A stretch of 8,623 nt of DNA. It comes from Candidatus Zambryskibacteria bacterium RIFCSPLOWO2_01_FULL_47_14. Lineage in GTDB: Bacteria > Patescibacteria > Paceibacteria > UBA9973 > Zambryskibacteraceae. The notes beneath the pieces are model-generated. The model saw nothing but the letters and a program-made list of their open reading frames with translations, was not told the DNA's origin and made no database searches. Each line of letters starts with the position of its first letter. The first letter of the stretch is position 1. The DNA lies in NCBI GenBank assembly GCA_001824005.1, contig MHWG01000012.1, positions 1-8,623 of the forward strand, given 5' to 3'. Of the stretch, positions 1 through 5,209 are shown in pieces. The position numbers and the translations under genes were made by a program.

Positions 1-290
1 GCGGCGCCGGTAATCATGTTCTTGATGTAGTCGGCGTGGCCGGGAGCGTCCACGTGCGCGTAGTGGCGCGCGTCGGTCGCGTACTCGGAGTGCGAGAGAG
101 CGATGGTAATACCTCGGGCCTTCTCCTCCGGAGAGTTGTCAATCTGGGAAACATCCTTGACGGTGGCCTGCTTGCCCGCGCGGTGAAGCACGTTCAAGAT
201 GGCGGCCGTGAGGGTAGTCTTGCCGTGGTCAACGTGGCCAATAGTGCCTACGTTTACGTGCGGCTTGCTTCGATCGAATTCTGCTGCCAT
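1..290 (-). CDS. tuf: Elongation factor Tu, N-terminal part (cut by window edge)
   Basis: EF-Tu carries aminoacyl-tRNA to the ribosomal A site as a GTP complex in the cytoplasm. Only the first 96 residues (part of the G domain) are in the window; the 3' end lies beyond position 1. Visible motifs: the P-loop GHVDHGKT near residues 18-25, the switch I segment [13 protein letters not shown], and the G3 motif as DAPGHADY (E. coli has DCPGHADY), then IKNMITGA. The start is the ATG at 288-290, giving [19 protein letters not shown], the usual EF-Tu N-terminus. It is the last visible gene of the str operon, 205 bp downstream of fusA, a gap long enough to hold its own promoter. No Shine-Dalgarno site precedes the ATG; the leader there is AT-rich and repetitive. 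Family identity is certain. Confidence 0.97.
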   Translation of the reverse strand, partial: MAAEFDRSKPHVNVGTIGHVDHGKTTLTAAILNVLHRAGKQATVKDVSQIDNSPEEKARGITIALSHSEYATDARHYAHVDAPGHADYIKNMITGA

Positions 291-301
291 AAATTTAGTT
301 T

Positions 302-337
302 AATAAGTTGAATAAGGTTAATAAGTTCAATAAGTTT
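302..337. repeat. Four 9-bp tandem repeats in the tuf leader
   Basis: Four consecutive 9-bp units of consensus AATAAGTTN are seen on the plus strand at 302-310, 311-319, 320-328 and 329-337; only the second departs from the core (AATAAGGTT). In the tuf mRNA they read as repeated AACUUAUU just upstream of the start codon, where a ribosome site would be expected and none is seen. They may form an unstructured ribosome standby region or a binding site; this is inference. Confidence 0.85.
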
Positions 338-398
338 GTTCTTGAAACAAAGAAAGCGCGCGAGAACCTTTGCTTTCATTGGTCCAGAAGCGCGTCAT
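327..398 (-). CDS. Possible 23-residue leader peptide upstream of tuf
   Basis: In the tuf leader an ATG at 396-398 opens 23 codons (MTRFWTNESKGSR...EQTY) ending in TGA at 327-329, inside the 9-bp repeat block and 36 bp before the tuf ATG. An AGGAG (plus-strand CTCCT at 410-414) lies 11 nt before the ATG, the best Shine-Dalgarno match in the whole tuf leader. The peptide has no recognisable domain and its codons could be chance. If translated, ribosome movement over it would affect the GAAAGC/GCTTTC stem just downstream, as in attenuation leaders. There is no independent proof of translation. Confidence 0.28.
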   Translation of the reverse strand: MTRFWTNESKGSRALSLFQEQTY

Positions 399-460
399 AT
401 TAGCACAATCTCCTATTGAGAGAACTCAAAGAGCATGGCACTAATAGACGTGAGCGTCAT

Positions 461-487
461 ATTATACAAACCCCCATAAATTGTAAA
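461..487 (-). promoter_or_regulatory. Candidate tuf promoter
   Basis: On the minus strand TTTACA (plus 482-487) is followed by 15 bp and a perfect TATAAT (plus 461-466). The spacer is shorter than the usual 16-18 bp. Transcription would start near 454 and give tuf a leader of about 165 nt, starting just after the fusA stop, so tuf could be expressed apart from the operon. The 11-mer GCGTCATATTA covering the -10 region (454-464) recurs at 392-402, giving a second, weaker TGCTAATAT -10-like site closer to tuf. Confidence 0.5.
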
Positions 488-495
488 GGGTAGGA

Positions 496-2634
496 TTACT
501 TCCCCCCTGTTCTGGCTTCAATAATGGTCGTGGCCACATTGTTTGGCACCACAGCGTAATGGTCAAATTCCATGGTAGAAGAACCGCGGCCTTCGGTCAT
601 GGAGCGTAGAGAGGTAACGTAGCCGAACATTTCAGAAAGAGGTACTTTAGCTCGCACCACCTTTAAGTCGCCCCTATCTTCCATTGCTTCAATCTGACCA
701 CGTTTTCCTGAGAGATTGCCGGTAATGTCACCCATGAACTTCTCCGGCATGACTACTTCCACTTTCATAATAGGCTCAAGGATCACGGGGCGAGCTTTGC
801 GAGCCGCTTCTTGGAAGGCTTGCGACGCGGCAATCTTGTAGGCGATTTCCGAAGAGTCCACATCGTGGTAGGAACCATAGTTGAGCTCGCAGGAAATGTC
901 GGTCATCTTGTAGCCGGCGAGAATGCCCCGGTCCATCGCTTCTCTCACACCCTTCTCCACCGCCGGGATAAATTCCTGGGGAATAACCCCTCCTTTGATA
1001 GCATCGACGAATTCGAAGCCCGGTTCGCGATGAGCATTCTTCGGCACTTTCTCTTCCGGATCATATTGAGGCAGGGGCTTAATTTTGATCTTGACGTGCC
1101 CGTATTGGCCCTTGCCTCCCGTTTGTTTGATGTATTTATTCTCCACTTCGGCTTCCCCCTGAATTGTTTCTTTGTAAGCCACTTGGGGCTTGCCGACATT
1201 CGCTTCGACGCCGAACTCGCGCTTCATGCGGTCCACAATAATTTCCAAATGGAGTTCTCCCATACCTTTGATCACAGTCTCGCCGGTCTCCGCGTCTGAT
1301 TGGATTTTAAAAGTCGGGTCTTCGTCCGAGAGACGCTTCAACGCCATACCCATCTTCTCTTGGTCTGCCTTGGTCTTCGGCTCAATGCGCAAAGAGATGA
1401 CTGGTTCAGGGAATTTAATCTGATCAAGAGCGATCGGATTATCTTCGTCGCAGAAAGTGTGAGAAGTCTTCGCATCCTTCAAGCCTACGGCGGCGGCAAT
1501 TTCTCCGGCGAAAACCTTTTTCACCTCTTCTCTCTTGTCCGCTTGGAGGCGCACGATTCTGCCCAAGCGCTCTTTGGTCTGCGTGGTCGAATTATAGATA
1601 TAAGTGCCGCTCTCAATGGTACCGGAGTACACGCGGAAGAAGGTGAGCTGGCCAACGAAGGGATCTGCCTGAAGCTTGAAGGCAAGTGCCGCGAATGGCT
1701 CCTCGTCCGAGGCGTGGCGCACTACCTCCTCGCCCGTCCTCGGATCAGTGCCCTTGACCGGCGGAATGTCGAGGGGGCTAGGCAAGTAATCAACGACGGC
1801 GTCGAGCACAAGTTGAACGCCCTTGTTCTTCAGAGCAGAGCCAGCCATAACGGGGAAAATTTTGTTCTCTATCACCGCTTTTCTCATTACCCGCTTCAAA
1901 TCTTCGAGCGAAGCTTCTTTGCCCTCAAGATACGCGTTCATCATTACTTCGTCGTTCTCGACGATGCGCTCGATCAATTCGGCACGGTACTTTACCGCGT
2001 CGGCTTTGAGATTTTCTGGGATCTCCTTCTCGACAACCTTATTGCCCATCTCGCCTTCGAAGTAGAGGGCCTTCATTTTGAGAAGATCAATCACCCCTTC
2101 GTGATGATCTTCTTCGCCGATGGGAATCTGCATGCGCACGGCCTTCTTCGAAAGGCGGTTCAAAATTGATTTGTAAGAACGCTCGAAAGAGGCGCCGGTG
2201 CGGTCAAGTTTGTTGATAAAGCAGATTCTCGGCACAAGTGCTTCCTCTGCGTAGCGCCAATTGGTCTCGGACTGCGGCTCGACACCCGCCACGCCGTCGA
2301 AGACGACCACCGCTCCATCTAACACTCGAAGTGATCGCTTGACCTCGACGGTGAAGTCAATGTGCCCGGGAGTGTCGATGATATTGAAACGGTATTTTTC
2401 TCCTCCGTAAGTCGGAGCCCAGAAGCAGGTTACGGCCGCGGCAGTGATGGTGATGCCGCGCTCGCGCTCCTGCTCCATCCAGTCGGTGGTGGTGTCACCC
2501 TCGTGCACCTCGCCGATCTTGTGTTGTGAACCGGTATAGAAAAGTACGCGTTCGGAAGTGGTAGTCTTCCCAGCGTCAATGTGGGCAATGATGCCGAAGT
2601 TACGAACTTTTTCTAATGGGTAATCACGTTGCAT
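496..2634 (-). CDS. fusA: Elongation factor G
   Basis: EF-G is the translational GTPase that drives tRNA-mRNA translocation on the ribosome and works with RRF in ribosome recycling. The 712-residue length is normal for the family. Domain I shows the P-loop AHIDAGKTT (residues 17-25), switch [25 protein letters not shown] and the G5-like GSALKN. Domain II follows, then domain III with MGELHLEI, domain IV with [10 protein letters not shown] and [12 protein letters not shown], and domain V with EPIMKVEV and the [12 protein letters not shown] loop. The ATG at 2632-2634 gives [20 protein letters not shown], matching the standard EF-G N-terminus. It follows a small membrane-protein gene by 71 bp and precedes tuf. 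No Shine-Dalgarno site is seen before the start. All GTPase motifs are intact, so it is judged functional. Confidence 0.98.
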   Translation of the reverse strand: MQRDYPLEKVRNFGIIAHIDAGKTTTSERVLFYTGSQHKIGEVHEGDTTTDWMEQERERGITITAAAVTCFWAPTYGGEKYRFNIIDTPGHIDFTVEVKRSLRVLDGAVVVFDGVAGVEPQSETNWRYAEEALVPRICFINKLDRTGASFERSYKSILNRLSKKAVRMQIPIGEEDHHEGVIDLLKMKALYFEGEMGNKVVEKEIPENLKADAVKYRAELIERIVENDEVMMNAYLEGKEASLEDLKRVMRKAVIENKIFPVMAGSALKNKGVQLVLDAVVDYLPSPLDIPPVKGTDPRTGEEVVRHASDEEPFAALAFKLQADPFVGQLTFFRVYSGTIESGTYIYNSTTQTKERLGRIVRLQADKREEVKKVFAGEIAAAVGLKDAKTSHTFCDEDNPIALDQIKFPEPVISLRIEPKTKADQEKMGMALKRLSDEDPTFKIQSDAETGETVIKGMGELHLEIIVDRMKREFGVEANVGKPQVAYKETIQGEAEVENKYIKQTGGKGQYGHVKIKIKPLPQYDPEEKVPKNAHREPGFEFVDAIKGGVIPQEFIPAVEKGVREAMDRGILAGYKMTDISCELNYGSYHDVDSSEIAYKIAASQAFQEAARKARPVILEPIMKVEVVMPEKFMGDITGNLSGKRGQIEAMEDRGDLKVVRAKVPLSEMFGYVTSLRSMTEGRGSSTMEFDHYAVVPNNVATTIIEARTGGK

Positions 2635-2660
2635 AATAAAATGCGCCTATGCGCTAGAAA

Positions 2661-2689
2661 ACTATATATCAAAAGCCATATTGTTGCAA
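2661..2689 (-). promoter_or_regulatory. Candidate internal promoter for fusA
   Basis: The minus strand carries TTGCAA (plus 2684-2689), a 17-bp spacer and TATAGT (plus 2661-2666, five of six consensus bases). The predicted start near 2654 leaves a leader of about 20 nt before the fusA ATG. It would let fusA-tuf be transcribed separately from rpsL-rpsG. The -35 match is modest (four of six). Confidence 0.4.
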
Positions 2690-2705
2690 TTGAGCTTTCT
2701 TCTTA

Positions 2706-3110
2706 TTATCTCCGGAAGATAAGCCAGGCTGCGAGCAATCCAAGTCCAGCAGCGCCCCATACCCAATAGCGGAAAAGGATGTTGAAAGGACTTGTCTCGA
2801 TTGTTGCTCTGGTGCTCGTGCCGAGCACACTGCCTCTGAACTTTGAGGTGGTAGCATCTTTGTAGGCTCCAAGTGACTTTCCTATCGAATTTGCCGCCGA
2901 GCCCGCCACTTCTTTCACATCTTGAATGATTTCACTAGGAATCGTTTTTGCCTTTTCGACAAAATGGGTCTGAATTATTTTCGCAATACTGGTGTCTTTA
3001 TCCGGAGAGAGCACCTGTTCGCATATAGCGGGCAAAAGTTCCTCAGCCAAAAGGGCGCCGGGCACCGCTAAAGCAAAAAATATTAAAAGGAGGAGAACGG
3101 CCTTGGCCAT
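2706..3110 (-). CDS. Small two-membrane-segment protein of unknown function, inserted in the str operon
   Basis: I do not recognise a family. The 134 residues begin with a hydrophobic segment (residues 4-22, AVLLLLIFFALAVPGALLA) that looks like a signal sequence or anchor, followed by a mostly polar stretch (residues 23-108, one Cys at 30) with helical heptad-like content around 60-85 (EIIQDVKEVAGSAANSIGK), and end with a second membrane segment (residues about 113-132) capped by FRR. A likely topology has the middle outside the membrane. The frame is open much further upstream, but that part is the antisense/offset frame of rpsG; the ATG at 3108-3110 is chosen because it starts the signal-like segment and has GGAAGA just upstream. 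It lies 52 bp after rpsG, on the same strand, and 71 bp before fusA. No link to translation can be read from the sequence. Confidence 0.75.
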   Translation of the reverse strand: MAKAVLLLLIFFALAVPGALLAEELLPAICEQVLSPDKDTSIAKIIQTHFVEKAKTIPSEIIQDVKEVAGSAANSIGKSLGAYKDATTSKFRGSVLGTSTRATIETSPFNILFRYWVWGAAGLGLLAAWLIFRR

Positions 3111-3142
3111 TCTTCCATGATACACCCTTCGACTGCACTCGG

Positions 3143-3167
3143 GGTAATTTCGCAAAGCGAAATTACC
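3143..3167. repeat. Perfect 11-bp hairpin across the rpsG stop codon
   Basis: GGTAATTTCGC (3143-3153) and GCGAAATTACC (3157-3167) are perfect inverted copies separated by AAA. In the mRNA the stem starts at the last rpsG codon (Trp) and includes its TAA stop. No run of U follows, so it is not a classical intrinsic terminator. It could stabilise the rpsL-rpsG message 3' end or set expression of the downstream genes. Confidence 0.85.
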
Positions 3168-3633
3168 AGGCGAAGTGGGCGAAGGCCTTGTTCGATTCCG
3201 CCATTTTATGCATATTCTCGCGCTTCTTGATGGCTTCGCCTTCATTTTTCGAAGCGGCGATGATCTCTTCGGCAAGCTTCTCGTGCATCGGCTTGCCTTT
3301 CTTGTTCCTCGCGGCATCAATAATCCACTTCATTGAAAGAAATTGCCTTCTCTCCGGTCTTACCTCTCTAGGCACCTGGTAGTTAGCGCCTCCGACTCGG
3401 CGCGAGCGCACCTCCATAGTCGGGCCGGTATTCTTGAGAGCAGTTTCAAAAATTTCCAACGGATTCTCATTTTTAGTTTTCTCCTTAATCATATCAAGCG
3501 CGCCATAAACTACTTTGCGTGCCGTGTTCTTCTTGCCCTCGCCCATGACGTAATTTACAAACTTGGTTACCTTCTCGGAATCATAAAGGTAATCGGGTTC
3601 TATTTTCGGCTTAGCTTTGAGTTTGCGTCGCAT
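3163..3633 (-). CDS. rpsG: 30S ribosomal protein S7
   Basis: uS7 nucleates assembly of the 30S head by binding the 3' domain of 16S rRNA and lines the E site and mRNA exit. The 156-residue length matches the family. Diagnostic stretches: [19 protein letters not shown] at the N-terminus, [14 protein letters not shown], the conserved [22 protein letters not shown] near residues 75-97, and the C-terminal NKAFAHFAW. The ATG at 3631-3633 is the first in frame and gives the expected N-terminus. It lies 31 bp after rpsL in the usual rpsL-rpsG order; that gap is filled by 7-bp tandem repeats and offers no Shine-Dalgarno site, so translational coupling or another initiation mode is inferred. Its stop codon lies in a perfect hairpin. 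Confidence 0.97.
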   Translation of the reverse strand: MRRKLKAKPKIEPDYLYDSEKVTKFVNYVMGEGKKNTARKVVYGALDMIKEKTKNENPLEIFETALKNTGPTMEVRSRRVGGANYQVPREVRPERRQFLSMKWIIDAARNKKGKPMHEKLAEEIIAASKNEGEAIKKRENMHKMAESNKAFAHFAW

Positions 3634-3661
3634 TTGTCGTTAGTTGTTGGTCGTTGGTTGT
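3634..3661. repeat. 7-bp tandem repeats filling the rpsL-rpsG gap
   Basis: Four 7-bp units on the plus strand (TTGTCGT, TAGTTGT, TGGTCGT, TGGTTGT; consensus TRGTYGT) run from the base next to the rpsG start codon to 3661, with a degenerate partial unit continuing into the rpsL stop. In the mRNA this is a G-poor AACCAAC/GACCAAC series. It replaces the ribosome-binding region of rpsG. Confidence 0.75.
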
Positions 3662-3664
3662 CGG

Positions 3665-4078
3665 TTATTTGCCTTTCGGCTTTTTGGCTCCATACTGGCT
3701 TCGCGCTTGTCTTCTGCTCTCGACACCAGTAGCATCGAGTACCCCCCGCACGATTGAATAACGCAAGCCGACATCCTTGACGCGACCACCGCGCAGAAGC
3801 ACCACCGAGTGCTCCTGGAGGTTGTGGCCAATGCCGGGGATATAAGCAGTCACTTCCATGCCGTTGGTCAGACGCACTCTGGCAATTTTTCGTATAGCGG
3901 AGTTTGGCTTCTTGGGAGTCTTGGTTGTCACCTTGGTAGCAACCCCGCGCTTGAAAGGAGAGTTGAAGAAGACTGGCCTGTTCTTCAAAGTATTGAAGGC
4001 GCGCGTCAAAGCGACCGACTTGGATTTCCTGCGGAGTTTCTTCCTCTTCTTCTTAATCAGCTGATTAATTGTACTCAT
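3665..4078 (-). CDS. rpsL: 30S ribosomal protein S12
   Basis: uS12 sits at the decoding centre of the 30S subunit and controls accuracy. The start is the ATG at 4076-4078 ([14 protein letters not shown], the standard uS12 opening), not the upstream in-frame start at 4132, whose 18 extra residues are unrelated to the family. This gives 137 residues. [11 protein letters not shown] (54-64) holds the lysine pair corresponding to E. coli K42/K43, and GHNLQEHSV is intact. The other decoding loop reads [12 protein letters not shown] (98-108) where E. coli has GGRVKDLPGVRYH: one residue, aligning to Pro90, is missing and the His is Ser. The Asp that RimO modifies in E. coli is kept (D102). It is the first gene of the str operon. 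No Shine-Dalgarno site precedes it. Confidence 0.97.
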   Translation of the reverse strand: MSTINQLIKKKRKKLRRKSKSVALTRAFNTLKNRPVFFNSPFKRGVATKVTTKTPKKPNSAIRKIARVRLTNGMEVTAYIPGIGHNLQEHSVVLLRGGRVKDVGLRYSIVRGVLDATGVESRRQARSQYGAKKPKGK

Positions 4079-4094
4079 ATATTGACAGGGCAAT

Positions 4095-4123
4095 ACTGTA
4101 CTTGAAAAGACAGGAAAATGCAA
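4095..4123 (-). promoter_or_regulatory. Weak candidate promoter for the rpsL operon
   Basis: On the minus strand TTGCAT (plus 4118-4123), a 17-bp spacer and TACAGT (plus 4095-4100, four of six) would start transcription near 4088, ten bases before the rpsL ATG. The hexamers are poor and the call rests mainly on position: it is the only spaced pair I see between the upstream repeat and rpsL. Confidence 0.22.
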
Positions 4124-4130
4124 TAACACC

Positions 4131-4190
4131 ACCTCGCCCGTCTGCTAAGCAGTCGCCCTCTCCTAGCTCTAGGAGAGGGTTGGGTGAGGT
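4131..4190. repeat. 60-bp nested inverted repeat (REP/MITE-like) between the M50 gene and rpsL
   Basis: Outer arms ACCTCGCCC (4131-4139) and GGGTGAGGT (4182-4190) pair over 9 positions (one G-T wobble). Inside are two hairpins: CTGC-TAA-GCAG (4142-4152) and a perfect 11-bp stem CCCTCTCCTAG / CTAGGAGAGGG (4156-4166 and 4169-4179) around CT. The whole would fold as a three-way junction. It abuts the M50 stop codon directly. Its CTCACCC...CCCTCTCC theme resembles intergenic repeats I recall from many bacterial genomes. No clear target duplication and no immediate U-run are seen, so a role as terminator of the M50 transcript is possible but unproved. Confidence 0.75.
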
Positions 4191-4802
4191 CTAAAACGCA
4201 ATACCGGTAATTACTCTGAAAATTAGGTTAATTATCGGGAAGAGATATTGCCAGAGGAAGAAGATAAAGAAGAGAATGAGGATAAGCCCATATCGTTCAA
4301 AAAAGTTACGGAAAGATACAGCATTTTCAGGAAAGAGGGCGAAGAGAATCTTCGAACCGTCCAAGGGCGCTATGGGTATGAGATTGAATACCGCGAGCAC
4401 AATGTTTATGAGAACCACTACTGCAGTAATTTGTATAAAGGCCTCGCTCGCAAAGCCGAGTGTTATCCCAGAGCGGAGCAAGAAGCCGAAGATTAAGGCT
4501 AAAGCGATGTTTGAGAGCGGCCCGGCCGCCGCGACAATGGCTTCCGACCAGCGGCCTGGTCGCAGATTGTACGGATTGTAAGGCACCGGCCTCGCCCAGC
4601 CGAAGATGAAACCGGCCGTCATATAGGCGATAGCTGGCACGACAAAAGATCCTATCGGATCCAAATGCTTGAAGGGGTTTAGAGTAAGCCGTCCTTCCCA
4701 ACGAGCCGTCTGATCACCCAGAGCGCTTGCGGCATAACCGTGCGAAACCTCATGTATAACAACCGACATAATAAGGACAGCTATTTGAAATACGAACTCC
4801 AT
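4191..4802 (-). CDS. M50-family site-2-type intramembrane zinc metalloprotease
   Basis: Small membrane protease of the M50 family, which cleaves substrates within the bilayer; its own substrate cannot be told. The 203 residues (from ATG 4800-4802) are mostly hydrophobic. Zinc-binding HEVSH is at 17-21 in the first membrane helix, followed by LGDQTARWEGRLTLNPFKHLDPIGS (NPFKHLDP at 42-49), AAAGPLSN (91-98) and the second active-site motif FNLIPIAPLDGSKIL with Asp148 as the third zinc ligand. No PDZ or CBS domain is attached, so it resembles the compact YwhC-type group rather than RseP. A TTG at 4818-4820 could extend it by six residues, but ATG 4802 is preferred because a TATACT box lies six bases before it. 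It diverges from rpmB and ends against the nested repeat upstream of rpsL. Confidence 0.9.
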   Translation of the reverse strand: MEFVFQIAVLIMSVVIHEVSHGYAASALGDQTARWEGRLTLNPFKHLDPIGSFVVPAIAYMTAGFIFGWARPVPYNPYNLRPGRWSEAIVAAAGPLSNIALALIFGFLLRSGITLGFASEAFIQITAVVVLINIVLAVFNLIPIAPLDGSKILFALFPENAVSFRNFFERYGLILILFFIFFLWQYLFPIINLIFRVITGIAF

Positions 4803-4813
4803 TCTGTTAGTAT
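4785..4813 (+). promoter_or_regulatory. Candidate rpmB promoter, (nearly) leaderless
   Basis: TTGAAA (4785-4790), an exact 17-bp spacer and TAGTAT (4808-4813) form a good sigma-70-type pair on the plus strand. The predicted start near 4820 is about three bases before the rpmB ATG (4823), leaving no room for a ribosome-binding site. The -35 box lies inside the 5' coding end of the divergent M50 gene. Confidence 0.55.
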
Positions 4814-4814
4814 A
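4809..4814 (-). promoter_or_regulatory. -10 box of the M50 protease gene, leaderless configuration
   Basis: On the minus strand TATACT (plus 4809-4814, five of six consensus bases) is followed by six bases and the ATG at 4802, so the predicted first transcribed base is the A of the start codon. It overlaps the rpmB -10 box on the other strand. No convincing -35 is seen at 16-18 bp. Confidence 0.45.
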
Positions 4815-4822
4815 TCGCAACT

Positions 4823-5065
4823 ATGGCTAGAATTTGTCCGGTAACAAATAAGGGTTCGATGGTTGGAGGCGGCTACTCCAACAGAACCCGCGCAACCCAA
4901 TTCAACTCCACCGGCATGGTGCGGAAGTATCCAAACCTGCAGAAGAAACGCATTTACGTCCCGGAGCTCAAGAAGACCCTCATCCTCACCCTTTCGACCA
5001 AAGCCTGGAAGACCATCTCCAAACGCGGCGCGCACAGCGTCCTCAAAAAAGCTGGGGTTATTTGA
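4823..5065 (+). CDS. rpmB: 50S ribosomal protein L28
   Basis: bL28 is a small basic protein of the large ribosomal subunit. The 80 residues show the family pattern: ARICPVTNKGSMVGGGYSNR at the N-terminus, the central KYPNLQKKRIYVPE, and a C-terminal TLSTKAWKTISKRG. Length is typical. The first half of the zinc-type cysteine pair is reduced to a single Cys at residue 5, so it is probably a zinc-free form. It stands alone on the plus strand, diverging from the M50 gene with only 20 bp between start codons, and its ATG almost touches the predicted transcription start. The gene after it points the other way, and no clear terminator hairpin was seen in the 131 bp between them. Confidence 0.95.
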   Translation: MARICPVTNKGSMVGGGYSNRTRATQFNSTGMVRKYPNLQKKRIYVPELKKTLILTLSTKAWKTISKRGAHSVLKKAGVI

Positions 5066-5067
5066 CT

Positions 5068-5142
5068 TCATTCTCCGGCGCTTGCCCTTCGTCTTGTTAG
5101 ATAGTCTTTATACAGTTTGAACTTTCTACTTTTTCCACTCAT
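5068..5142 (-). other. 24-codon open frame behind the second leader-like repeat; possible gene remnant
   Basis: The ATG at 5140-5142 occupies the same place in repeat A as the PaaX-like start does in repeat B. It opens 24 very basic codons (MSGKSRKFKLYKDYLTRRRA...GE) ending in TGA at 5068-5070, two bases from the rpmB stop. The Lys/Arg-rich opening resembles that of the PaaX-like protein (MGKLEQKSRKRSKRKHL), so it may be the stump of a duplicated copy lost against rpmB. GGAG (plus 5157-5160) lies 14 nt upstream, which is long; an alternative ATG at 5147-5149 with 7-nt spacing gives only MTYEWKK. It could equally be a regulated small peptide or nothing at all. Confidence 0.25.
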
Positions 5143-5181
5143 ACGTCATTAGCTCACTCCAGTAAGTTAATAACGTATTAT
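5140..5181. promoter_or_regulatory. Palindromic leader repeat A (downstream copy)
   Basis: Aligned without gaps to 5761-5802, 35 of 42 bases agree. Ends carry CATACGT (5140-5146) and ACGTAT (5174-5179) as an imperfect inverted repeat, and TCAC and CAGTAAG are kept in the centre. On the minus strand it ends in an ATG and contains GGAG, so it has the layout of a translation leader. The TATAAT of copy B is here TATTAA. It sits between the convergent rpmB and PaaX-like genes. Confidence 0.75.
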
Positions 5182-5185
5182 ATAT

Positions 5186-5209
5186 TTTATATCAATTTAT
5201 ATCAATTTA
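5186..5209. repeat. 10-bp AT-rich tandem repeat over the end of the PaaX-like gene
   Basis: Two perfect copies of TTTATATCAA (5186-5195 and 5196-5205) plus TTTA form 2.4 units. The stop codon TAA (plus TTA at 5197-5199) lies in it, so the last residues KLI are encoded by the repeat. It could reflect local slippage; no function is evident. Confidence 0.7.

Noticed and set aside
496..520. Intrinsic terminator after fusA
   Set aside because: Only a C/G run (CCCCCC) is present near the stop; no stem and U-run were found.
1300..2169. Long plus-strand open frame of 289 codons opposite fusA
   Set aside because: It is the antisense of a fully conserved EF-G gene, has no recognisable domain, and the sense protein explains the open frame.
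2706..3320. 204-residue version of the small membrane protein
   Set aside because: The first 70 residues overlap rpsG in another frame and are basic, low-information sequence; the signal-like segment starts at ATG 3110.
4079..4132. Upstream start for rpsL adding 18 residues
   Set aside because: The extra residues are unlike any uS12; MSTINQLI at 4078 is the family N-terminus.
4803..4820. TTG start at 4820 for the M50 protease gene
   Set aside because: It adds only six residues, lies upstream of the predicted -10 box end, and the ATG at 4802 fits the promoter spacing.
4781..5071. Minus-strand frame opposite rpmB, and similar frames opposite sod and comEC
   Set aside because: They are shadows of strongly conserved genes on the other strand.
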